Source: Muscardinus avellanarius
Lineage: Eukaryota; Chordata; Mammalia; Rodentia; Gliridae
Assembly: GCA_963383645.1 (NCBI GenBank)
Contig: OY726561.1
Location: 142,001,441-142,065,440, forward strand
DNA: 64,000 bases
Reading direction: 5' to 3'
A program made the position numbers and the translations under genes. Of this stretch, positions 24,354-61,696 are shown piece by piece; position 1 is the first letter of the stretch; every line of letters begins with the position of its first letter. The notes beneath the pieces are model-generated. The model was not told the origin of the DNA. It did no database searches and saw only the letters and a program-made list of their open reading frames with translations.

Positions 24354-24355
24354 AT
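24295..24355. repeat. (TAAA)n microsatellite
   Basis: About 15 units from a SINE tail. Confidence 0.95.
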
Positions 24356-24720
24356 GTGAAGCCGGGCGTGATGGCATGTGTTTGTAATCCCAGCATTCGG
24401 GAAGCTGAGACAGGAGAATCTGGGTTAGTGGACAGGCTCAGCTACTCAGTGAGGTCCTTGGCAACTCAGTGAGAACGTGTTTCAAAATAATGAATAAATA
24501 ATAGGGCTGGGGGTGTAGCTCAGAGGTAGAATGGCCCTGGGTTCCATCTCCACCACAAAAATAAATAGAATAAAAAATAGAGCTGAGAGTATAGCTTGGA
24601 GGTAGAATGCCCCTGGATTTCATACCCAGCATTGCAAAAGAAAAAAAGAAAAAAGGGGGGAGGGGGGCTGGGGTATAATTCAGAGGTAGAATGCCTCTGG
24701 TTTCAGTTCCCTGTACCACA

Positions 24721-25164
24721 CACACACACACAAAAAAAAAAAAACCAACTTTATTTTCAATCATCTCAAAGTCACACATCAATATTCTACTTCCAGGAAT
24801 TACCTTGCCCAAAAGGGTCAGTATGTTATTTTCTCAATAACAGAACTGATGGCAATGCTCTCATTTCCTTTCAATGTTAAATATGCCAGAAATAGAGTAA
24901 CTGAAACTATCCTCCCTCGAGTCCAAATCACATACTCAGAAAAATTGCCTACCACCCTTAGGGCTCACCAGGCTTGGCCACACAGGAAGTATACAGACTC
25001 AAGATTTCTCAAAGTTGACAGGAATAAAACACAGATGTTTGAGGAGTCTGACTAATGTTTACTCCAGAAATAATATTTAGCACCAAATGATAATTTAGTA
25101 CATACATCTCCAAATAAAACTGCATGGCACAAAAACATGAATCAGTAACTTAAGGGTTTTCTTT
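24721..25164. other. unique intronic sequence
   Basis: Single-copy ARIH2 intron 1 DNA after a short CA/A tract. Nothing recognised. Confidence 0.45.
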
Positions 25165-25486
25165 TTTCTCTTCACGGTACTATGGATTCTACCTCTGAAC
25201 TACACCCACAGACTTTTTTTTTCTTTTCTTTTAAACAGGGTCTCACTGGGTTGCAAATGGTCCCATTCAGTAGCTGAGGCTGTCCAAAAATCGCGAGTCT
25301 GCTGTCTCAACCTCTCAAATGCTAGAATTACAGGTGCGCCACCACACCGGGCTTTATTTTTCTTTTTGAAACAGGGTCTCACTAAGTTGTGGAGGGCCAA
25401 ATAGCAGAGGCTGGCCATAAACCTGCGATCCTCTGGTCTCAGCCTCCCAAGTACTGGGATTAAAGCACATACCACCACACCCATAT

Positions 25487-25525
<39 letters not shown>

Positions 25526-25735
25526 AGCGCGCGCGCACACACTGTTGATTAAACCCAGGGGCACTCTATCTCCGAGCTACCCGCAGCCCTATTTTTCATT
25601 CTTTATTTTGAAACAGGATCTCACTAAGTTGTGGAGGACCCCACTAAGTAGCTGAGACAGGCGAAAGCCTTGCGAACTGCTTGTTTCACCCTCTCAAGTA
25701 TTGGGATTACAAGAGTCAGCCACCAAGCTCCAAAG
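25165..25735 (-). repeat. three antisense SINE pieces
   Basis: Antisense copies at about 25165-25360, 25355-25480 and 25535-25735, with a (GT)n tract at 25489-25522 between the last two. Confidence 0.83.
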
Positions 25736-25784
25736 GAATTTACTTAGTTTTAAAACCCCTTCCTCCAGTTTTAAATCCCCTTCC

Positions 25785-26623
25785 TCCTTGGGAAGCTGAG
25801 ACAGAAGGATAGCAGGTTCAAAGCCAACCTCAGCTACTTAGTGAGGCCCTCCATAACTTAGACCCTGTTTCAAAATAAAAAATTAGTAGCCAGGCATGGT
25901 GGTGCACGCTTGTAATCCCAGCGCTTAGGAGGCTGAGACAGGAGGATCGCACAGGTTCGAAGCCAGCCGCAGCTACTTAGTGAGGCTCTCAGCAACTTAG
26001 TGAGACCCTGTTTCCAAATAAAATATAAAATAGGTCTGGGAGTATAGCCCGGAGGTAGAAAGACCCTGGGTTCCACCCTCAGTACTGCAAATAAATAAAT
26101 AAATAAATAAATAAATGGGATGTAGCTCAGAGGTAGAAGGCACATGGGTTCAATCCTCAGTGCTACAAAAATAAATTAATTAATAATAAAACTTCTTCCT
26201 CTTGATGGGGCATACCTGTAACCCCAGTACTAGAAGACTGAGACAGGGGAAGGCCAACCTAAGCAAGTTGGCCAGACCCTGTTTCAAAATAAAAAGTAAA
26301 AAAGAATGGGGGGGGGGTGCCTCAGTGGCAGAGGGTTTTAGTTTATTCCCAATTATGGCAAAAAGAAAAAACATCCGTTCTTTATATATTTTAACACTGT
26401 AGCCACTAAGCACATCTGGTTATCTAAACTAAAATTCAAAATTAAGTAAAATTTAAAACCTGTAATCCCAGTTCTTGGTAGGTTGAGACAAGAGGATCCC
26501 AAGTTCAAGAGCAGTCTCAACAAGTACTGAGACTCTCATCAACCTAAGGAGCCTGTTTCCAAATAAGAAAAATCGGGCTTGGGCTCGAAGATACAATGCC
26601 TCGGGTTCAAATCCCAGTGACAG

Positions 26624-26665
<42 letters not shown>

Positions 26666-27050
26666 AAAAAGAAAACAAAAACACTCAAGCAGGGTGCGTT
26701 AGCGCCCGCCTGTAATCTCAGTTTAGGAGGCTAAACCGGGAGAATCCTGGGTTCGAGGCCAGCCTCAGCAATTGAGAGAGGAAGCTGGTGAGAGCCCGGG
26801 CGTGGTAACGCACGCTTGGAATCCCAGCACTCGGGAGGCTGAGGCAGGAGGACTGCGCAGGTTCGAAGCCAGCCTCAGCAGCTCGGTGAGGCCCTGTTTG
26901 AAACTGAAGAAAAAATAGCGCTGGGGGTGTCGCTCGGAGGTAGAAAGCCCCTGGGTTCCATCCCCGGTCCCACAAAAACAACAAAAAATAAAAAACCGAG
27001 CTGGAGGTTTAGGTCGGAGGTGGGACGCCCCTGGGCTCCGTCTTCGGTAC
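25785..27050 (+). repeat. plus-strand SINE cluster running into the CpG island
   Basis: Copies at about 25785-25890, 25890-26100 (subtype with an intact B box), 26110-26170, 26200-26340, 26455-26620, 26685-26785 and 26795-27050. The last two are unusually CpG-rich. (CA)n lies at 26628-26663. Confidence 0.84.
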
Positions 27051-27640
27051 CACACACACACGCACACGCACGCACACGCACGCACGGTCCTCAGGCACAC
27101 TCACCAAATGTCAAACACTCACGGGCTCCGCGCGGCCCGCCACACGGGGCGGCGCACGGACGGGACGCGGCCATCGCGCAGGAAGTTCTCGGCCGGGCGG
27201 GCGTTGCGCCGCGCGGGCCCGGGGCGGGCCCGGGGCAGGCCCGGGGGCGCGGGGACCCGGGCCGCGGCCGCGCGCACTTACCGGGAGCCGCGGCCGGCCG
27301 CTCGGCGGGCCGGGCCACTCGGGGCAGCCGGGTGCGGAGCCGCTGGGCCGACGGCGGCCGGGCCGCGCTGCTTCCTCGGCGGAGCCGTCGCCGTCCGGAA
27401 GTGCTCGCGCGTCACTTCCGGCGGCGCCGCCCGGGCGTCCGGGTCGTGGGGAGCCGCGTCGCCGCCCGGCCCCCGCCCGGCCCCCGCCCGCGCCTCCTCC
27501 GCCGGGGTCGGACGCCGCCCCCCGCCAGGCCCCGCCGCGGCCGCCGAGGGCCCGGGGTCCGGGGCCGCCGGGAGGCGGGAGGGCAGCCGGGCGAAGGCCC
27601 GCCCCGGCCGAGCCCGCGCACGCGTTCGCTGGCCTGGCTG
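27051..27640 (-). promoter_or_regulatory. ARIH2: CpG island, ARIH2 promoter region
   Basis: Extremely GC- and CpG-rich DNA at the 5' end of ARIH2, the orientation expected from the coding exon at 15.2-15.5 kb. It contains a pair of inverted ETS/GABP-type sites, CCGGAAGTG at 27395-27403 and CACTTCCGG at 27413-27421, and many GC boxes. A strong minus-strand donor (GTAAGT, intron from 27281) and a second donor-like GTGAGT (intron from 27104) are present. Long open frames in this GC-rich stretch are judged spurious. Confidence 0.8.
27282..27400 (-). other. ARIH2: probable ARIH2 non-coding exon 1 (5' end not defined)
   Basis: The right end is inferred from the donor CCCG|GTAAGT, whose intron begins at 27281. 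The left end (transcription start) is a guess near the inverted ETS pair. The donor at 27105/27104 may be used alternatively. A transcript is needed to place the exon. Confidence 0.5.
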
Positions 27641-28014
27641 TTGCCCACCCTGCCGTCCAGGTCTCCTGCTTGCGTGTTCCCTGCGAGATGGCATCTTAAC
27701 CGCTGTGCTAAATAGTTCCCTCTCCCGGTCCTCAGTTGTCATCAAGGCTTCCCAGTGGCTGCTGGGAGCGGGGGCCTGATGTTTTGTGGATGGATAGGAC
27801 GGAGGCTTCCTCGGCTCACTGCTGCACCACGGAAGAAAGGCCGGAGTGAAGCCGGTGAAGTCGGTCTCCCGAAAGTGCAAGTCCGTAGCTAACGAAGCCG
27901 TCAAAGGCGGGTGCAGAGTAATAGTCAAGGTGCCTGCGTGTAATGGCCTCTTTGTGGCAATTCTTCCAAGAAATACATGATTTTCAGCTTCCAGTCTAAC
28001 TCAGATCATGTGAG
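27641..28014. other. unique sequence between the divergent promoters
   Basis: Single-copy DNA of moderate GC at the island edge. No RNA gene or exon recognised. Confidence 0.45.
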
Positions 28015-28460
28015 CCAGGTGAGGTGGCACACGCCTGTAATCCTAGTATTTGGAAGGTTCAGACTGGAGGATCACAGGTTTCGAAACCAGCCTCAGTCAA
28101 TATAGGGCGATCTTATTTCAAAATTTAAAAAAAGGTGCTTAGAGATGTAGCTCAGTAGAATGAATGTCCCTAATTCAATCCACACACACACACACACATC
28201 ATGTATGTAAATCAGGTGCAATTAGATATTTAAAAGCCCCAAATTACTCTGGAATAAAAATTAATAGTAACCGGGCATGATGTTGCTCACTTGTAATCCA
28301 GTACTTGGGAGGCTGAGATATGAGGATTACAAGTTCAAGGCCAGCCTTGGGGATATAACAAGAACCTGCCCCCAAATGAAAAGTAAAACGGGCCCGGGGG
28401 TGAGGGGCAGGGTATAGCTGAGAGGTAAAAACGTCCGTAGGTTCAATCTCAGGTTTAAAA
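28015..28460 (+). repeat. two plus-strand SINEs
   Basis: Diverged copies at about 28015-28195 and 28265-28470. Confidence 0.83.
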
Positions 28461-29049
28461 AAAAAAAAAGAGTGCAGTTACTTGTAGTAAAAGCAGCTGT
28501 TTATTACAAATTTGCCTCTGATCTTAAATTCATAGGATTTTGTATCGTTTTTGCTTTATTTGTGTTTTGCTAAGAAATGTTGAATACCACCACTATTGTG
28601 ATTGAGCTCTTTGGAAATATGTGGAGATGGAATTTAGAGATATTTATTCTGGACCAGTGTATGTAAAGGGATGAGATAGGAAACAGAATAGGGGTCGAGG
28701 AGAGACTCGATGCGGTGACAGTGAAGTGATGCGGGCTCAGTGCAGTGTCTGCCAACCCATCAGAAAGCCCTGGATCAAATGACCTGTCAGAGTATCCCAT
28801 ACCAGGCAAGCCTGGACAGGTTCTTTCTACCTTTCTCAGCCACTGGGTGTATGCTCTCTTGGGACTGCTATGGCTCAAGGGAAAGTGGCTCTTTGAGACA
28901 GATTCCAAAAGACAATGTGAATGTTCTGTATTTCAGACAGAATACAGTAGCTCAAGGTTGTCTGCTACTGTATTCCCCACAGCTGAGCAGTAAGACCTGC
29001 ATCAAAGGAGGTGTGACCCAACTCCATGTCTATCAGAAATAGCAAATGC
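28461..29049. other. unique intergenic sequence
   Basis: Single-copy DNA between ARIH2 and SLC25A20. No feature recognised. Confidence 0.45.
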
Positions 29050-29480
29050 TCAGCCAGGCACGGTGGTGCATACCTATAATCCCAGTACTTGGGACAGGAG
29101 GATCACAGGTTTAAGGGGCACTGCATGGTAATTTAGCAAGACCCTGTTTCAAAATAAAAAAAGGGCTGGAGGTGTAGCTCACTGGTAGAATGCCCCTCGG
29201 TTCAATCCCTAGTAACACAAAGAAAAAAAGAAGTATCAAATGCTTTTGTCGAGCAGGCATGGTGATACATTCCTGTAATCCCAGTACTGGGGAGTCTGAG
29301 AAAGGAAGATCACAAGTTCGAGACCAGCCTCAGCAATATAGCAAGATGCTCTGCAACTTAGCGAGACCGTGTTTCAAAACAAAAATGTAAAAGGTCTGTG
29401 TGTGTGTGGTAGGCAGAACTCCCCTTGGTTCAGTACCAGTAACACACACAGAAAGAACGTTCCTGGGTTCAAGCCCCAGT
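29050..29480 (+). repeat. two plus-strand SINEs plus ID tails
   Basis: Copies at about 29050-29225 and 29255-29450, and a partial ID tail to about 29480 just upstream of the SLC25A20 CpG island. Confidence 0.84.
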
Positions 29481-29690
29481 AAAACACACACACACAGACA
29501 CACCACAAACCCTAGAAGACTTCTTGGAGAAATCTACCTGAGAGTATTCCAAGATCTCCGTCCACAGGTCAGCCACGCCTCTGGCCACGCCCACTGGGCG
29601 GGGCCGCGGGCGGAAGCAGCCCGCGGGCGGAAGCCCGACTGGGCCCTCCTCCCGACCTGCCCTGGGCTCGTGCCCCGCCCATCTGGAAGT

Positions 29691-29703
29691 AGGTGAAAGG
29701 TCG
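29691..29703 (+). promoter_or_regulatory. SLC25A20: candidate DR1 nuclear-receptor element (PPAR/RXR or HNF4 type)
   Basis: AGGTGA-A-AGGTCG is two AGGTCA-like half sites in direct repeat with a one-base A spacer. Each half site has one mismatch. It lies 78 bp upstream of the ATG. The carrier's role in mitochondrial fatty-acid import and its known PPAR-alpha responsiveness make this plausible. Binding is not shown. Confidence 0.5.
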
Positions 29704-29774
29704 ACGGCGCGGGCGCTGCGGCTGGGGCAGCGGAGCAAGACCGCCGGGAACTGACAGGCCGGCAGACCGACTGA

Positions 29775-56625
<26,851 letters not shown>

Positions 56626-57390
56626 GGCTGAAGGCTGCTCAAGGCTTCTGGATGCTGGAAACCGAATGAGGAGAAGCAGTGGGCAGGCAGGACTGGGCAG
56701 TCCAGAGGGGGCGGGGAAGGGATGGTGGGATCAGAGCTCTGTGCATAGACTTGGTGAAACCATTGCCTTAATGATGCCTCTACCTTGTGTAACTGGGTGT
56801 GCCATTGGAAAACTTGAATTCACTCTGGTCAGTTTAGGGGCTCTCAAAAGGACTTGGGATGAAATATGTAGCTTTTAAACCAGATAGCAGCCGTGGCCAG
56901 AGTTCTGCCTCGTGGTTGACCACTGGCCCTAAAATACCCAAAATACTCCTCGCTGAAGAGGCAGTCACAGCCTTTCACTGGAGGCACCAGACATATTTTC
57001 GACTAGCCGATCAGCAGCGGCGATCTTCCTTAATCCCTAGCTAGGAAACCTGATTTCTAGGACACTGTCTAATCCTGGGCTACGTACAGGGAGGTGGAGT
57101 TTAAGTCCACGTAAGTCTGTTTGTCGAAGTGAACTAGGTGATATGCCTACGAACAGATGGCCTACTAACCGTTGGATTTTCATTTATTTTTTTACACAAC
57201 AAAATAGTCAAAAATAAAACGAGAGTAGCCTAATTTCCCAGGAGTAGGTGGAGAACTTTTCCTCCTACACAGGATATTCCTGGTCTGCTGGGATAGTGCG
57301 AAAGCCCAAAGTGTAGGAGGCTCTTTTCACACACTTCTCAAGCGGGTACCCAATTTTAATAGGAAACAATAAATATTGTTTCTAATTTTT
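56626..57390 (+). other. SLC25A20: SLC25A20 3'UTR
   Basis: About 0.77 kb of SINE-free sequence after the stop, ending at a canonical poly(A) site. An earlier AATAAA at 57213-57218 could give a shorter form. Confidence 0.75.
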
Positions 57391-57395
57391 GCATT
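57368..57395 (+). terminator. SLC25A20: poly(A) signal and cleavage region of SLC25A20
   Basis: AATAAA at 57368-57373 is followed within 20-30 bp by a GT/T-rich element ('gcattgtgtgatttttt'), the usual cleavage-site arrangement. Confidence 0.75.
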
Positions 57396-57749
57396 GTGTG
57401 ATTTTTTTTTTCTTGTGATTCTGGGACGTTTCAGCTGTGAGCATGAGGCCTTGGTGAATGCTGTCAGGGATCCAGTTTCCTTGCAGGGACTGGAGCAGGA
57501 GGAGGAGGAGTTTGGGCTGGTCCAGACTTCTTTGGTCTTAGATGACCAGGGGAGGTAGGTGTGATAGGGCAAGCTGATTGTTAACTCTTCACACAGACCT
57601 CAGGGCACCTGGCATGAGGCCCCAAGGCCTGGCCAGCAAGCCACCCTTCATTCATGCACTCTCTCCCTTGAGCCACAGCGGGAATGGGAACTGACACACG
57701 GAAGGCAATTGTTTTGAAAGGGCAAAAGCAATCCCAGGTTTGCTTGTTT
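57396..57749. other. unique downstream flank
   Basis: Single-copy DNA 3' of SLC25A20. Nothing recognised. Confidence 0.45.
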
Positions 57750-57955
57750 CTGTATTTTTGGTTTTTGGTACTAGGGATTGAACCCAGGGGAATTCTCCCT
57801 CCAAGCTACATCCCCAGCCCTACTTTATTTTTATTTTGAAACGGGGTCTCATTAGGTAATGAGAGTCTCGCCACTTGCTGAGGCTGTCCTCAAACCTGCA
57901 GTCCTCCTGTCTCAGCCTCCCAAGTACTGGGATTACAAGAATGTGCCATCATGTC
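57750..57955 (-). repeat. antisense B1-dID SINE
   Basis: Complete antisense dimer, 'ggtactagggattgaaccca' to 'gccatcatgtctg'. Confidence 0.88.
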
Positions 57956-57990
57956 TGCTGTTTATTGATTGATTGATTAATAAACAAAGA

Positions 57991-59838
57991 TGCGGCGGGT
58001 CCCATTGGCGCGCAGGTACGCAGGACACCGATATAAGATGACATGCATGTCTTTATTCGTGGGGAGTCGGCCGCCAGCCCCCGCAGACCCACGGGGACTA
58101 GTGGGGGAGAGCGCGCCTCTCTGTCTCTCTCGGGCTTCTCTCAAATCGAGGGGCGTGGTCTCCTCCTAGCTTCCAGCCCCGCCCCCTGCAGGGCAGGGCT
58201 CAAACCTTTCATCCCGCCCTCTTTGACTAAGGGGGGATACAGGACGATGATTACCCCCTCTAGTTACTTCCTGCTGTGAAGGGGTATCATCAGGGGCCCC
58301 AGGCCGGGAGAAATCGGAGTCTGAGCCGGAAGGGGGCAGGTGGGTGTGGTCGCAGCGAGAGTTGGAGGTTACCCTGGAGAGCTCGGTGACCTGGTTTGCT
58401 TTGAGGAGACTAACAGGCAAGGTGCTATTAAAGAAAGAAAATCGTGAGAGTGGAACCCAGGCTGGGCAGGAGCCCTTTTAGATATGAGGCAGATTGTCAC
58501 TAGATCTATTAATACAAATAGCAACATTTCCCTGAGGAAGACGTGTGCCGCCCCTTTAGCAGTTTTTCATTAGACCAGAGTCGTTAATAGCAGCACCTCC
58601 CGGAGAGGACCCCACACCACTCTTTTCAGCACTGAGTGGGTATGGATTTGTCTGGTCAAACAAACACCTGATACTGCGTCAGGAGCATCAGTTACCAATT
58701 TCAGAGGTTTAATACTTATGGCAGTTTGGTATCCGAAGAGGGAGAGCACCGTAGTATGTAAACAAGTGGACCTGCTGAAACATAAACATCAAAGAGAGTT
58801 ATGTCGAGAGAAACAAAGTTTAGTGGGTCCCAACACCGTGCAAGACAATTTGTCCTGGAGCTGTTGTAACAGAGCCCTTTTAGATATGGCCTAAGCCGTG
58901 GGCAGAGGCCGGAGGGCTTGCCGTCATCACCCTGGACCGAAATTGGGGAGGAAGACTAAGGCCTGAAAGATTGAGCAGGCCAAAGAGGAAACTGGCTTAC
59001 CCTGTACCAGTAGAGTTACCCTGGGCCAGCAAGGAAGATGGAGGAATGAGAATGAAGGGAAAAGGAACATGGACCCGAACCACACCTTCTGCACCAGCCA
59101 CCTCACAAAGTGGGGCCAGGAGAGAGGGAGATGGGGCCTGTGACCCCGGCACCCACGTTTCATCACAAAATGGCGGCCATGAGCCCGCAGAATTATAAGC
59201 CTGTGACCCAGAAGGACCACCAGGTGGCACCTGTGAGTTGCCACGTGGTGTCCAAGATGGCGGCTGTGGCCGGCGGGAAAATAAATAGCAGCTGAAAAGT
59301 TCCTAACTATTCCTGGGCCACCACAACCCATTTCCCAACTCATATCAAGGCAGACAGGCGCTCAGGGCATCTGCTAGTTTAAAGGTTCGACTTCCCATAA
59401 TTGGTTTGCGGGCGGAAAACGAAGAACAGGAAATGGGCGTCGCCGATTTCCCTGCTCAATCATTCGGAAACGGAGGTTAAGAGATAGAGAAGAACGTCTT
59501 CATCCCTTCTCTACACCGGAGGATGACCTGGTCATCTGGAGGGTGGTCCCAGTGGACCAGGGGACAATGGGTCACCAAGCGCTTGGATTTTGGGGTCCCA
59601 GTGGACCGGAAGACCCAAGTCCGGAACCCGCTAACCAAGGGAAGGAGGCAGTTTATCGGAGTGAAGCGTTGCCGGCCAGCGCTGGCTGTGACAGAAATGC
59701 TGAGAAGCTGCTGGGGGCGCGGTGGAGCTGGGGCGCGCGAATGCCGGTGGCTGGTGTGGGCGGCGCTGGCACAGGCGGGATCAGTGGGGGCGCGCAGGCA
59801 GCGTGGCTTGCTGGGCCGCGGTGTGGAGACAAAATGGC
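57991..59838 (-). mobile_element. LTR-retrotransposon-derived block (endogenous retrovirus remnant, no intact genes)
   Basis: GC-rich, SINE-free sequence unlike its surroundings. Read on the minus strand, the left end looks like the promoter and 3' part of an LTR: GC box (58177-58190), AATAAA at 58057-58052, then about 60 nt ending CCGCA at 57991. A purine tract (AAAGAGGGCGGGA) followed by TG near 58211 would fit a polypurine tract and LTR start, giving an LTR of about 221 bp. The rest (58212-59838) has no recognisable gag, pro, pol or env frame, so it would be a non-autonomous or degenerate element. To the right an antisense SINE resumes in mid-element. No clear target duplication was found, so the right border is approximate. 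Confidence 0.6.
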
Positions 59839-60600
59839 TTCCTACCCCTGAGCTACATCTCCTCCCTATTTTATTCTTTATTTTGAGATAGGGTTTCACT
59901 AAGTTGCAAAGGGCCTCTCTAAATTATTGTCTCAGTCTCCCAACTGCTAGGATTATAGGTGTGTGTCACCACACCTGACATCCCCTTAAAATGGAGTACT
60001 TGGGAGGCTGAGATTGGAGGATCACAGGTTTGAGGACAGCCTCAGCTAGTAATGATATTCTCACCAACCTAGCATGATCCTGTTTCAAACTAAAAATAGG
60101 GCTGGGGGTGTAGCTCAGAGGTAAAATGTCCCTAGGTTCAATCCCCAGAACCACAAAAAAAAAAAAAAAAGTGCTTGAAGCTGGAATGGTGGTCATGCTT
60201 GTAATCTCAGTACTTAGAGACTGAGACAGAAGGATTGCATGCTTGCAGGCAGCCTCATCAATTTAGTGAGTCCTTCCGCAACTTAGTGAGACCCTGCTTG
60301 TAAATAAAAATAAAATAAAATAGGACTGGAGTGTAGCTCAGAGGTGGAGTACCCTCGGAGATGGATTGGAGCTATTTAACCCAATACCACTCAAATAAAA
60401 TAGAGTGCTTGGGTTGAATGTGGTGGCGCATGCTGTAATTCCTGTACTTGAGAGGCTGACACAGGAGGACTGCAGGTTTGAGGCCAGCAAGTGGTAACTT
60501 GGCTAAACCCTCCTACAGAATACAAAAATACAATAAAATAGAGCTGCGGTGTAGCTCAGAGGCAGCGTGCCCTGAGATTCGATCCTTAGTAGCTCACACA
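59839..60600. repeat. SINE pieces right of the LTR block
   Basis: Truncated antisense dimer 59839-59985, starting mid-way in its ID half, then sense copies at about 59995-60170, 60180-60390 and 60410-60600. Confidence 0.83.
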
Positions 60601-61080
60601 CACACAATGGGGTGCTTGGGTTCCTTGGTGTTAGTGATGGCAGACGATTTTATTCCTTTATTCCTTTGGGTGTTTAGTGGATGTTGGGTCACGGGGAAAG
60701 CCCGCAGAGGCCTGTGAAGGGAGCAGGGCGGATGCGAGGCCTCCCTCCTGGCTGGTGCTTCCTTCATGATGCACTTGAAATGCCACCTGCCCTGACAGAG
60801 CTCTTCTCTCCCTGCCGGGCGGGAGGGGAGGGGCAGGCTGGGGAGCTGGAGCTCCCCTGTGATTCTGTCAGTCAAGTGGGAGCCAGTGTCCTTAAAACAA
60901 CCAGTAGGCGACAGCCCGTCTTCTCAGGCTCAGTAGGCTGTGCCGGGGGGGGACAGGGCACGGGTGGCGGCAGCTGTGCCCTGCTGGCGCTAGGGAGGCG
61001 TCGTGTGCTCCACGGCGTGCTCCTTCCTACGGGCTAGAACCCTCTACGTCTTTCTCACCCACGCCTAGGTTTACTCTTTA
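60601..61080. other. unique sequence
   Basis: Moderately GC-rich single-copy DNA with frames on both strands (60594-60875 minus, 60681-61037 plus). No coding support recognised. Confidence 0.45.
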
Positions 61081-61134
61081 CTTATTTTCTTTCTATGTTT
61101 TTTCTTTTTCTTTTTCTTTTTCTTTTTTTTTTTT

Positions 61135-61696
61135 TTTTGGTGGTACTGGGGTTCTTGGAAACCCTTTTACCTCCAGGCGGCACTCCCAGACCTATTTTAT
61201 AGTTTTATCTGGAAACAGGGTCTCTTAAGCCAGCGAGGCTGCCTTAGCACTTGCGCGATCCTCCTGTCTCCGCCTCCCAAACAGTGGGATTGCAAGTGTG
61301 TGCCACCACGTCCAACCCACACAAGCCCTTTTAACTCTGTGTGTTTGAGAGAGAGATACTGGGATTGAACCCAAGGTCATTCTACCTCTGAGCTATATCC
61401 TTGGGTCTCACCACGTTGCTGAGACCCTCATGCAGTTGCTCAGGCTGGCTTCAACCCCTGATCCTCCTGTCTCAGCCTCCGAGTACTAGAATTAGAGACA
61501 TTTACCACCATACCTGGCCTTACTTTAATTTTGAAATAGGGTCTCACTAATTTGCTGAGCCTGGCCTCGAATCTACAATCCTTCTGTCTCAGATTTCCTC
61601 TCAAGAACTTGAATTACAAGTATGTGCTATCACACCTGGCTACCAATTTTATTTATTTGTTTTTTTATTATGTATTTATTTATTTTGCAGTACTAG
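61135..61696 (-). repeat. antisense SINEs left of the solo LTR
   Basis: Hairpin-subtype copy 61135-61315, pieces at 61355-61520 and 61520-61640, and the first bases of another dimer (…'ttttgcagtactag') at 61670-61696, which continues at 62631. Confidence 0.85.

Larger units (their letters stand above)
23655..24720 (+). repeat. plus-strand SINE cluster
   Basis: Sense pieces at about 23655-23765, 23880-24010, 24010-24120, 24120-24295, 24360-24560, 24570-24640 and 24665-24720, joined by simple repeats. Confidence 0.83.

Noticed and set aside
26927..27928. Long open frames in the ARIH2 CpG island (26927-27715 and 27108-27779 plus; 27278-27928 and 27412-27648 minus), one of which could be thought of as ARIH2OS
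   Set aside because: Very high GC removes stop codons in all frames, and several overlapping frames are open at once. The plus-strand frame at 26927 starts inside a SINE. I cannot recall a protein family that matches, so no CDS is called.
58927..59343. 138-codon minus-strand frame in the LTR block
   Set aside because: No resemblance to retroviral gag, pol or env that I can see, and competing frames are open on the other strand.
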